7,459 nucleotides of DNA, from positions 1-7,459 of the forward strand of contig JALVEF010000463.1 in assembly GCA_027031185.1 (NCBI GenBank). The letters run 5' to 3'. Of this stretch, positions 1 through 6,385 are shown in pieces. The DNA is from Saprospiraceae bacterium (GTDB lineage Bacteria > Bacteroidota > Bacteroidia > Chitinophagales > Saprospiraceae). Both the position numbers and the translations under genes were made by a program. How positions within the stretch are numbered: the first letter of the stretch is position 1; every line of letters begins with the position of its first letter. Below the pieces are notes generated by a model. That model was not told the origin of the DNA, did not search any database, and saw nothing but the letters and a program-made list of their open reading frames with translations.

Positions 1-387
1 GGTCTGGCCGTCCTTGCCGTCTTTCTCAATCAGGGGAGCTTTATATCTTTCACCAATCACTTCGACCGTCGCGACCACGACGCCCTCGGTTAAGACGGCG
101 TCCAATTTGGTCACACCGCCGGCCTTTACAATGACATCGGTGAACTTTCGGGCCTGGTAACCGGTGTAAGAGAACGTAACGGTATAAGAACCCGGATCCA
201 CCTGGACGGAATAGTTGCCATCCAAATCCGTGTTGGTACCACTGATGACACCGTCCTTTTCGTAGGTGACATTGGCAAATTCCAACGGATTGCCCTTATC
301 ATCGGTCACTTTCCCACGCAGGATAGACTGCGCATGCATTGAAAAAGCCAGTACGCCGAAGATGACGAGGAGTAGAGCTCGTTTCAT
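1..387 (-). CDS. TonB-dependent outer-membrane receptor, N-terminal part (partial)
   Basis: The ATG at 387 opens 129 codons that run off the left edge, so the C-terminal barrel is missing. Residues 1-20 are a signal peptide (MKR, hydrophobic core, then SMHAQ before the likely cleavage site). Residues about 22-102 form a carboxypeptidase-regulatory-like beta-sandwich: RGKVTDDKGNPLEFANV, then GTNTDLDGNYSVQVDPGSY, then the strand with YTGYQ. This is followed by a strand ending VEVIGERYKAPLIEKD, which resembles the entry to the plug domain of Oar/SusC-type receptors. Such receptors import large substrates through the outer membrane using TonB energy; the substrate cannot be told from this fragment. 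AGGG lies 7 bases before the ATG. It lies downstream of the dehydrogenase gene on the same strand but 147 bases away, with its own promoter candidate, so it is probably a separate unit. A non-receptor protein with the same N-domain remains possible because the barrel is not visible. Confidence 0.88.
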   Translation of the reverse strand, partial: MKRALLLVIFGVLAFSMHAQSILRGKVTDDKGNPLEFANVTYEKDGVISGTNTDLDGNYSVQVDPGSYTVTFSYTGYQARKFTDVIVKAGGVTKLDAVLTEGVVVATVEVIGERYKAPLIEKDGKDGQT

Positions 388-418
388 ATCATCCCTGTTT
401 ATGGTTTCAAAATCCCGT

Positions 419-472
419 AATGCCCGGTTGCTTGACCCTGCTGCCAACACGGGTCTTGGCCGGTCGGGCATT
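419..472 (-). other. Nested inverted repeat in the leader of the receptor gene
   Basis: The arms AATGCCCG (419-426) and CGGGCATT (465-472) are perfectly complementary over 8 bases. Inside them GACCC (434-438) and GGGTC (451-455) form a second 5-bp stem with a 12-base loop. The structure ends 31 bases upstream of the receptor ATG. It has no downstream T-tract on the minus strand, so it does not look like an intrinsic terminator of the dehydrogenase gene. If the promoter candidate at 482-514 is right, the transcript would begin almost exactly at this hairpin. Confidence 0.45.
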
Positions 473-481
473 TTGACGGCA

Positions 482-514
482 CAATAATACCGCATCTGGT
501 TTTATTTCCCACAA
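482..514 (-). promoter_or_regulatory. Candidate promoter of the receptor gene
   Basis: Read on the minus strand, TATTATTG (489-482) differs from the Bacteroidota -7 element TAnnTTTG at one base. TTGT (514-511) lies 21 bases upstream, in the place of the -33 TTTG. The predicted start would be near 475, giving a leader of about 88 bases. The match is partial and was found by eye. Confidence 0.3.
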
Positions 515-534
515 CCTACCGCCATTTTTTTTTG

Positions 535-1533
535 TCAGCCCGCCTCCATTTCGTCCTTATCCGCCAGCCTAAGTACTTGACGGAGAAGGACTTCCGCCAG
601 TTTTCGCTTCGACTCTACGGTCCAGCCGGCAACATGGGGCGAAGTGATCACGTGCGTACTATCAAACAAACGGCGATACAGTTGTCGCTCCCGGCGGGTA
701 TAAGTTCCTACCTTTTCATTTTCAAAAACATCGAGACAGGCCCCGCCAATCTTGCCGGATTCCAAACCGGCCACCAATAGCTCCGTCGGGATAAGCTTGC
801 CGCGGGAAGTGTTGATCAGTATCACACCGTCTTTGCAGTATGCCAGTTTACCGGCATCCAAATAGCCGATGGTCTCGGACGTCAAAGGCAAATGAAAACT
901 GACCACATCCGAGCGGCGTAAAAGGGTCTCCACGTCCGGAGTCATGGTGACAAAACGCAAGGCCTTTGGGATTCGCTGCTTGTACTTGTCATAAGCCAGT
1001 ACTTTGACGCCAAAGCCCTGCAACTTGCGGGCGAAGCTGCGCCCCGTATGCCCAAGACCGATGATGCCAATAGTCTTGCCCTTCAGCTCAAATCCCCGGT
1101 ACGCTTCCCGGTTCCAGGGCTTGAGCGACTTCACGTGTCGGTCCGCCGGAATCAACTTGTCGGCCAGTGCCAGCAGCATGCCGAGGGCATGCTCTCCCAC
1201 GGCATTGCTATTGCCCTGGGGAGCGCGAAACAGTTTGATACCCAATCGCCGGGCATATACGGTATCAATGATTTCCATACCGGAGCCGAGCCTGCCGATA
1301 AAGCGCAATGCCGGAGCACTGTCCAGCATCGGCCGATCCATGCGGATCTTGCTATTGATGATGATACCCGCGTAGGGCCCTATGATATTCCGGACCTGTG
1401 CCAAACTGATGGCCGGGCGATAATCCACGCGAAACCCGCGGTTTCGCAATCTTTCTATCAACAATGGATGTACGTCATCCGTTATCAGCACGCGGTTGTT
1501 TTTTCCGGAGAGCGCTCGACTGTGAACAGCCAT
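535..1533 (-). CDS. D-isomer-specific 2-hydroxyacid dehydrogenase (SerA-like), NAD-dependent
   Basis: This is a complete 332-residue member of the phosphoglycerate/2-hydroxyacid dehydrogenase family, which reduces 2-oxoacids or oxidises D-2-hydroxyacids with NAD(H) in the cytoplasm. The substrate-binding half carries RFIGRLGSGMEIID (about 77-90). The Rossmann half follows, with GLGHTG (159-164) and the acidic residue Asp182 in AYDKYK that binds the NAD ribose. The catalytic trio is present: Arg244 in NTSRGK, Glu273 in LDVFENE and His300 in SPHVAGW. Length suits the short SerA type without ACT domain. The reading frame extends to a TTG at 1551, but the ATG at 1533 is preferred; GTG at 1491 would give a start right at VLITDD, where many relatives begin. 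No Shine-Dalgarno decides between them. It could serve serine synthesis, but a Bacteroidota paralogue of unknown substrate is as likely, so no symbol is given. It is divergent from the lipoprotein gene at 1551, with only 17 bases between. Confidence 0.93.
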   Translation of the reverse strand: MAVHSRALSGKNNRVLITDDVHPLLIERLRNRGFRVDYRPAISLAQVRNIIGPYAGIIINSKIRMDRPMLDSAPALRFIGRLGSGMEIIDTVYARRLGIKLFRAPQGNSNAVGEHALGMLLALADKLIPADRHVKSLKPWNREAYRGFELKGKTIGIIGLGHTGRSFARKLQGFGVKVLAYDKYKQRIPKALRFVTMTPDVETLLRRSDVVSFHLPLTSETIGYLDAGKLAYCKDGVILINTSRGKLIPTELLVAGLESGKIGGACLDVFENEKVGTYTRRERQLYRRLFDSTHVITSPHVAGWTVESKRKLAEVLLRQVLRLADKDEMEAG

Positions 1534-1550
1534 AACAAAAAGCTTTTGCA

Positions 1551-2186
1551 ATGAAGCGAATCAGTTGGTTTCTGACCCTGCTGCTTTTATTGGCGAGTTG
1601 CGAAACTAATAAAAAAGCCAAGGCCTCCGGGAAGTATTTCATCGCTTTTTATTTCCGATATATAGAAGACACCGGAGAAATGACGGCCGAGCTGGTTCCG
1701 GCCAAAGGCTCCGAGGCCGGGAAGGCCAAACCTGCACATCTCCCCGGGGACGTACACATCAACAGTTTGTTGCTGACGGAGGGCGGAGGGCAGATGAATT
1801 TGCCGCTGAAATATTCGGCTCAGTTTTCGGGGGCGCTGCCACCGAAGATTGAACTGCAAATAGCGGGATTGGACACGATTCCATTGACACCGGCCGCTGT
1901 GCCCCAATTATCTATCCGTCAGGAGCAAAGTGAAATCGAACTGCGCGCCGGAGCCAGTCTGGGCGGGGACAGCAGACTGATTCTGACCTTTTCGGATGAT
2001 ACAGGGAACGCCATTACGCGGACGGTCAAAGGCCCTGTTTCCTTTCCCATCCGTCAAAAAATACCGGTATGGGATGCGCCTGTACATCTCAGCGTGGTTG
2101 TGCAGCGTGAGGAAAAGCACACCACAGACCGCTTGTCCTTGCAGGCACGGCTGGAATACTATCTGCGGGAAGTAGTGCTTCAATAG
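1551..2186 (+). CDS. Hypothetical lipoprotein
   Basis: This 211-residue protein starts MKRISW, has a run of leucines and a textbook lipobox LASC with Cys17 as the lipidated residue. It is therefore an SPII-processed lipoprotein. The residues after the cysteine (ETNKKAK) do not resemble the acidic surface-export signal of Bacteroidota lipoproteins, so a periplasm-facing position is more likely (inference). The mature part has alternating hydrophobic/polar stretches suggesting a beta-rich fold (for example KYFIAFYFRY near 28-37, RLILTF near 161 and VHLSVVVQRE near 178). I do not recognise a family and assign no function. The ATG at 1551 is 17 bases from the divergent dehydrogenase ATG, and no Shine-Dalgarno is seen. 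The 3' end overlaps the convergent DUF4290 gene by 7 bases. The reverse-strand frames here are shadows, because this frame alone gives a clean signal peptide. Confidence 0.85.
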   Translation: MKRISWFLTLLLLLASCETNKKAKASGKYFIAFYFRYIEDTGEMTAELVPAKGSEAGKAKPAHLPGDVHINSLLLTEGGGQMNLPLKYSAQFSGALPPKIELQIAGLDTIPLTPAAVPQLSIRQEQSEIELRAGASLGGDSRLILTFSDDTGNAITRTVKGPVSFPIRQKIPVWDAPVHLSVVVQREEKHTTDRLSLQARLEYYLREVVLQ

Positions 2187-2836
2187 CGGCGACGCTTATT
2201 GCGGCCATTGCCGCGGTTGCGGCGGTTTTTTCCGTTTTTGGTGCGCCCGCCGTTGCGCAGGCGCGGGAGACGGGGTGCATTGGCCGGAGTAGCTACGGAC
2301 ACAAATCGCATGTCTTCGTCAAGGACGAAGGCGCCGTCAGAGAGTTTGGCCAGGTCGGCAATAATCATCTCATCGGACACAAAATGCTCGGAATTCCAGG
2401 TTCTGTAAGCCGTCTTCATATAGTTGCCGATGATCTTGACAAACTCAATCTGCTTTTCCTTGTCTTCCATCTCCAGTGCCTTCCGGACCAGGGCCTGGAC
2501 ATAAGATCCATAGTGCCGGTTTTTCGGTACGGAGGTCGGATAGTCTAATTTTTGGGGTTTGGGTCGCTCCGTCACACGGACGATTTCCACATCTTCGGGT
2601 GGTGTGACATCGAGTTTGTAGTCGGCAATGTGAAAGATATGATTCCAAAACCGTGTTTTCTGTTCTTCCAAATTGCGCGGCTCGGGCAGGATCTGCCCCA
2701 TCAATTCGATGATGCCTTCGACAAAAGACTGCCTTTTGGCCTTGTCTTCAATGGTCAGCGCATATTTGACCAGGTTTTGGACGTGCCGGCCATACTCAGG
2801 GTACAAGATGTCTTCTTTGTTTGAAGTATATTCCAT
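2180..2836 (-). CDS. DUF4290 family protein with basic Arg/Asn/Gly tail
   Basis: This is a 218-residue cytoplasmic protein without signal peptide. The opening LYPEYGRHVQNLV and the central WNHIFHIADYKLDV (about 64-76) match what I recall of DUF4290, a Bacteroidota family of unknown function. Two copies of a helical unit are visible. Residues 15-46 and 109-140 align without gaps and share 16 of 32 residues (YG, VQ, LV, AL, EDK, K, FV, I and M at matching places). The last 25 residues are strongly basic and low in complexity (RNGGRTKNGKNRR, then RNRGNGRNKRRRY), which suggests nucleic-acid or ribosome contact (inference). The gene lies 49 bases downstream of glmS on the same strand, so co-transcription is likely. 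Its 3' end overlaps the convergent lipoprotein gene by 7 bases. The ATG at 2836 is the only sensible start. Confidence 0.9.
   Translation of the reverse strand: MEYTSNKEDILYPEYGRHVQNLVKYALTIEDKAKRQSFVEGIIELMGQILPEPRNLEEQKTRFWNHIFHIADYKLDVTPPEDVEIVRVTERPKPQKLDYPTSVPKNRHYGSYVQALVRKALEMEDKEKQIEFVKIIGNYMKTAYRTWNSEHFVSDEMIIADLAKLSDGAFVLDEDMRFVSVATPANAPRLPRLRNGGRTKNGKNRRNRGNGRNKRRRY
2210..2231 (+). terminator. Intrinsic terminator candidate of the lipoprotein gene
   Basis: On the plus strand GCCGC (2210-2214), loop GGTT, and GCGGC (2219-2223) form an all-GC 5-bp stem. Two G and then TTTTTT (2226-2231) follow. It begins 24 bases after the lipoprotein stop codon. It lies within the reverse complement of the basic tail of DUF4290, so the same bases serve as coding sequence on the other strand. 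The stem is short, and repeated Arg/Gly codons could create it by chance. Confidence 0.4.
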
Positions 2837-2885
2837 ATCAGGTTTTTTGCCCTTGAAAAATCCCGCTAAAAATCAAACGGGGCAT

Positions 2886-4727
2886 TTATTCCACGGTTAC
2901 GGACTTGGCCAGGTTTCGCGGTTGATCCACATTGCATCCTCGCAAGACGGCAATGTGATAGGAAAGCAACTGCAGGGGGATGACGGAAAGCAGGGGGGCA
3001 AAGAAATCATCGGTGCGAGGCACATTGATGGCATAGTTCGCCAGTTTGGTAATCTGGGTTTCGCCTTCTGTCACCACGGCGATGATGCGGCCGCCGCGCG
3101 CTTTGACCTCCTGCACATTGCTCAGTACCTTCTCATAAGCCTTGTTGTTGGTAGCAATCAACACCACGGGCATGTTTTCATCAATGAGTGCGATGGGGCC
3201 GTGTTTCATCTCGGCGGCGGGATAGCCTTCGGCATGAATGTACGAAATCTCTTTCAATTTGAGTGCACCTTCGAGCGCCACGGGGAAGTTGACTCCCCGG
3301 CCGAGATAGAGGAAGTTAGTCGCATTCCTAAACTCATTGGCAATGTAGGCGATGGACGCGTCCACTTCGAGCATTTGTTGAATTTTGGCCGGGATATTTT
3401 CCAACTCGGCAAGCAGGGTGCGGAAGCGTGTCTTGGATATGCTGCCGTTGCGCTCCGCCAGCTGGAGTGCCATAATGGCCAGGATGGATACCTGACCGGT
3501 AAAGGCTTTGGTGGATGCGACACCGATCTCGGGGCCGGCGTGAATATAGGAGCCGGCATCGGTGATGCGTGCAATAGAGGACCCGACCACATTGACAATA
3601 CCGTAGGTAAAAGCACCCATTTGTTTGGCCAGTTTGATGGCAGCCATGGTATCAGCCGTCTCACCGGACTGGGAGATGGCCACCGCCACATCGTCACCGG
3701 TAATGACCGGATTGCGGTACCGGAACTCAGAGCCGTACTCCACTTCGACGGGGATACGCGCCAGTTGTTCGATGAGATATTCCCCGATCAAGGCACTGTG
3801 CCAGGATGTACCACAGCCGATCAATGTGATGCGTTTGGCCTGCAAAAAGCGGTTGATGTGTTCTTCTAGCCCCCCCAGTTTGGCCCATCCTTCGGCCGCA
3901 TTGATGCGGCCGGACATGCTATCGCGCACGGTGGTGGGCTGCTCATGAATTTCTTTTTTCATAAAGAAATCATAGCCTCCCTTTTCAATGCGCTCCAGTT
4001 CCATGTCAATTTCCCGGATATCCAGCGGGACGACCTCGTTTTCGATGGAGAGGAGTTGTAGCTCGCCGGACTGGATGATGGCCAGTTGGTCATCATCCAA
4101 ATAGACCACTTTGTTGGTGTACTCCACAATAGGTGTGGCATCGGAGGCAATGATAAACTCATCATTGTCAATGCCGATCACCAGGGGACTGGACTTGCGG
4201 GCCGCCACCAGTGTATCCGGCTCCTGAGTGTCCATGACCACGATGGCATACGCACCGACCACTTTGGTCAGTGCCATGCGTACGGCTTCTGCCAAAGACA
4301 ACTGCTCGCTTTGTTGTAGCTCTTCAATCAAGTGCACTAGCACCTCTGTGTCGGTCTCACTTTCAAACTTGTGGCCCCGCTTTTCCAGGGCTTTTTTGAG
4401 TGCGGCATAATTCTCAATGATGCCGTTGTGGACCAAGGCTAGCCGGTGATTGGAAGAGGTGTGCGGATGGGCGTTGATGTCGTTGGGCTTGCCGTGTGTG
4501 GCCCACCGTGTGTGGCCAATACCCATATGTCCGGAGATGTCTTTGTCCCGGACCATGGCTTCCAGGTCGGATACTTTTCCCTTTCGCTTAAACACATTCA
4601 AGCGACGATGATTGTTCTGGATGACAATACCGGCGCTGTCGTACCCCCGGTATTCCAGACGCTTAAGTCCCTTAATCAACACCGGCAGCGCTTCTTTACT
4701 GCCGAGGTAAGCTACAATTCCACACAT
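2886..4727 (-). CDS. glmS: Glutamine--fructose-6-phosphate aminotransferase (isomerizing)
   Basis: GlmS converts fructose-6-phosphate and glutamine to glucosamine-6-phosphate, the first committed step toward UDP-GlcNAc for peptidoglycan and LPS, in the cytoplasm. The 613 residues match the family's full length. The glutaminase domain (1 to about 240) begins MCGIVAYLG, with Cys2 as the N-terminal nucleophile after Met removal. It keeps Arg74 in GHTRWATHG, Asn101-Gly102 in HNGIIENY, and Asp126 in SETDTE. Two SIS sugar-isomerase domains follow, with CGTSWHSA (305-312) and SQSGETADT (352-360). Near the C-terminus are KEISYIHAEGYPAAEMKHGP (Glu493, His509) and the closing LAKSVTVE with Lys608. All expected catalytic residues are present. 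It lies downstream of the DUF4270 gene (130-base gap) and upstream of DUF4290 (49-base gap). No glmS ribozyme is seen in the leader. Confidence 0.99.
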   Translation of the reverse strand: MCGIVAYLGSKEALPVLIKGLKRLEYRGYDSAGIVIQNNHRRLNVFKRKGKVSDLEAMVRDKDISGHMGIGHTRWATHGKPNDINAHPHTSSNHRLALVHNGIIENYAALKKALEKRGHKFESETDTEVLVHLIEELQQSEQLSLAEAVRMALTKVVGAYAIVVMDTQEPDTLVAARKSSPLVIGIDNDEFIIASDATPIVEYTNKVVYLDDDQLAIIQSGELQLLSIENEVVPLDIREIDMELERIEKGGYDFFMKKEIHEQPTTVRDSMSGRINAAEGWAKLGGLEEHINRFLQAKRITLIGCGTSWHSALIGEYLIEQLARIPVEVEYGSEFRYRNPVITGDDVAVAISQSGETADTMAAIKLAKQMGAFTYGIVNVVGSSIARITDAGSYIHAGPEIGVASTKAFTGQVSILAIMALQLAERNGSISKTRFRTLLAELENIPAKIQQMLEVDASIAYIANEFRNATNFLYLGRGVNFPVALEGALKLKEISYIHAEGYPAAEMKHGPIALIDENMPVVLIATNNKAYEKVLSNVQEVKARGGRIIAVVTEGETQITKLANYAINVPRTDDFFAPLLSVIPLQLLSYHIAVLRGCNVDQPRNLAKSVTVE

Positions 4728-4857
4728 GGTTGTTCAGTCTTTTGCATAATGAAACACGCTGCCCCATAAGTAACGAATCATAAAAATACTCCATAGGAAA
4801 AGGGAAGTATAGCGCAAATATGCATTTTTTTTCCTGACGGCATGCCTCCGGCCGGCT
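4728..4857 (-). promoter_or_regulatory. Leader and possible promoter region of glmS
   Basis: This AT-rich gap between the DUF4270 stop codon and glmS could hold a glmS promoter. On the minus strand TATTTTTA (4788-4781) is one base from TAnnTTTG. The nearest TTTG (4818-4815) is 26 bases upstream, which is too far for the usual 19-21 spacing. At the DUF4270 end are GC-rich self-complementary words (GGCATGCC, CCGGCCGG), but no hairpin followed by T residues on the minus strand. Transcription may therefore read through from DUF4270 into glmS. Confidence 0.25.
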
Positions 4858-6225
4858 CTAATTTCCATAAGTGACAGATAAATACAATTTGGGCTGCCAG
4901 ACGGGATCCCCGGAAAAGCCTCTGAAAACCGTGCGACCTTTTCTCGACACTCTATCAGCCGGCTGTAAAATCAACGTACCACTGACGTGGCCGGATTGAA
5001 TATCCTGCATGACATGAGAAATATTGAGCCGGACAACTGTCCGTGTCTCACCATTGCGTGTGACCCGGACGGGATAGCCGCCAAAGACCTCTTGCAACAA
5101 TCCCGTGCCGATGGCCTCGCGGACATCGGCGATTTCCACATCCGCAGTATCTTTCAAATAAAACTGCGGGATGACTTTGAAATGTACCGTATCATCCATG
5201 GGCAAGTTTTCGCAGGTCAACTCCAGAATGGCCTTATTGATGATCACAAAACCACCATCGGGATCCAGTTTGGGCAGTTCCAGCTTTAGCTCCAAGCCAT
5301 CGGTGGACTGGACGAAGAGTAAGCTGTCGTCCGGCACGTCAATATGATTGGCCACTTCGCTACCGGAATAGTCCTTTGCATAATACTGGGACGAGGGGTA
5401 CTTGCCGTGAGCCGGGAACAGACGCAAAACCAATGAGTCTTCTACAGGCGTGTGATAGTAAATGTCAATCTCAGAAAAGCTGTGCTTCAAGCTCAATGCG
5501 AGGCTATAATTGGCAGGCGAAGTGGCCCGTATCTTGAGACCTTTGAAGGCTTGAATATACTTGTCCGGATCGGAGAAGGTAAGCGAGTCATAGCCGAGTA
5601 TCTCCGCACCGAAGCCAAAGGGCAGGGAAATTTGCGCATAGACAATGGCAGAATCCGTAAGGTCGGGCGTGACAACCAGCAAACGCTTATTGAGATCCGG
5701 CAAATAGCCGTCCAAATGCCCGATGGGCATATCTTCCGCTTCAAAATATTGATTGGTATAGTAGGTCGTATCCGGCGACATAGGCTGGGTCAAACGATAC
5801 ACACCAATGTCTATGGGAGTCGTCGGATCTCCGAAAAAGCCGGCCGAATCCAGGATGAGGTTTAGCTTCACAGAATCCACTATGGAACCGATAAACTTGT
5901 CCGACCAGTTTTCCGAAGCTGCCGGGCCATACACTACTATAACTTCGGAGGTATCTGTACCGAAAACCGGATCGTTCATGATGCCTACATAATGCCGGTT
6001 GACGGCAACCGCGGGGCCGTTGGTCAACGCAGCAAAAGCCACAAGAGAATCGTGGGCGCGTACCGTGGTAATGTGCAACGGCAGTGTATCGGTAAAGACT
6101 ATATCGGACTTTTCGCCTTCGACGAGATCGCCCCCGAGTTTTGTCGGTTTGGTGCACGATGCCCACAGCGTCAGGGCAAGCAGGAGGCCCATTCCCATTT
6201 TCCTCCATTGCGGATGTGCAAGCAT
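4858..6225 (-). CDS. DUF4270 family lipoprotein
   Basis: With the start chosen here this is a 455-residue envelope protein. The signal is MLAHPQWRK followed by a hydrophobic core and LWASC, with Cys24 as the lipid-bearing residue; Trp at lipobox position -3 is unusual. The mature start (KLGGDLVEGEK, FTDTLPLHITTVR) and RHYVGIMNDPVFGTDTSE are what I recall of DUF4270, a Bacteroidota family of unknown function. The rest looks beta-rich with many aromatic residues, and the end VWQPKLYLSVTYGN is a typical last strand. The frame stays open to GTG at 6270 and has ATGs at 6258, 6225, 6198 and 6192. I prefer 6225 because it gives a charged n-region, while 6270 and 6258 lie in or against a strong hairpin. 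GGAGG sits just before 6198, so 6198 or 6192 remain possible. The gene lies between the GlgA-like gene and glmS on the same strand. Confidence 0.9.
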   Translation of the reverse strand: MLAHPQWRKMGMGLLLALTLWASCTKPTKLGGDLVEGEKSDIVFTDTLPLHITTVRAHDSLVAFAALTNGPAVAVNRHYVGIMNDPVFGTDTSEVIVVYGPAASENWSDKFIGSIVDSVKLNLILDSAGFFGDPTTPIDIGVYRLTQPMSPDTTYYTNQYFEAEDMPIGHLDGYLPDLNKRLLVVTPDLTDSAIVYAQISLPFGFGAEILGYDSLTFSDPDKYIQAFKGLKIRATSPANYSLALSLKHSFSEIDIYYHTPVEDSLVLRLFPAHGKYPSSQYYAKDYSGSEVANHIDVPDDSLLFVQSTDGLELKLELPKLDPDGGFVIINKAILELTCENLPMDDTVHFKVIPQFYLKDTADVEIADVREAIGTGLLQEVFGGYPVRVTRNGETRTVVRLNISHVMQDIQSGHVSGTLILQPADRVSRKGRTVFRGFSGDPVWQPKLYLSVTYGN

Positions 6226-6269
6226 TGGGTTTGAGTTTATTTGTTGGTGATCGGGCATTAGCCATTTCA

Positions 6270-6289
6270 CGCCGCAAGACTTTGCGGCG
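6270..6289 (-). other. Strong hairpin in the leader of the DUF4270 gene
   Basis: CGCCGCAA (6270-6277) and TTGCGGCG (6282-6289) are perfect 8-base complements around a 4-base loop. Neither strand has a T-tract after it, so it is not a typical terminator. It would lie near the 5' end of a transcript from the promoter candidate at 6308-6339 and ends 44 bases before the preferred ATG. It could act as an RNA stabiliser or processing barrier between the GlgA-like and DUF4270 genes (inference). Confidence 0.55.
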
Positions 6290-6307
6290 CCTTTCCCAAA
6301 AACACTA

Positions 6308-6339
6308 CGAAAAGACCGGATGAACCACCAGGTAGCAAA
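6308..6339 (-). promoter_or_regulatory. Candidate promoter of the DUF4270 gene
   Basis: On the minus strand TTTG (6339-6336) is followed after exactly 20 bases by TCTTTTCG (6315-6308), which keeps four of the six fixed bases of TAnnTTTG. The spacing is in the usual range of Bacteroidota primary-sigma promoters. The start would be near 6301, about 12 bases before the hairpin at 6289-6270. Confidence 0.3.
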
Positions 6340-6385
6340 ACGGCGGCGTCAGGCAAGAGACCACACCATTGTGCGTCTGCTACGT

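Noticed and set aside
1048..1554. Plus-strand open frame of 168 codons antisense to the dehydrogenase
   Set aside because: The minus-strand frame carries a full set of dehydrogenase motifs; this one has no family resemblance.
433..1584. The 12-mer TGACCCTGCTGC occurs at 433-444 and again at 1573-1584
   Set aside because: The second copy encodes leucines of a signal peptide and the first lies in a leader; there is no longer shared flank, so chance is likely.
2851..2882. CCCG/CGGG pair with a following T run between glmS and DUF4290 as a terminator
   Set aside because: The stem is only 4 bp with a loop of about 12 bases, too weak to claim. Co-transcription is more likely.
2673..3869. Long plus-strand open frame (398 codons) antisense to glmS and the start of DUF4290
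   Set aside because: It crosses two well-supported genes on the other strand, its translation lacks any recognisable domain, and long antisense frames are expected opposite glmS with this codon bias.
4728..4857. glmS ribozyme
   Set aside because: The leader is only 130 bases, no ribozyme core was recognised, and the element is known mainly from Firmicutes-type glmS genes.
4836..4857. GC-rich self-complementary words after the DUF4270 stop as a terminator
   Set aside because: The words overlap and form only short or loopless stems, and the minus strand continues into A residues, not T.
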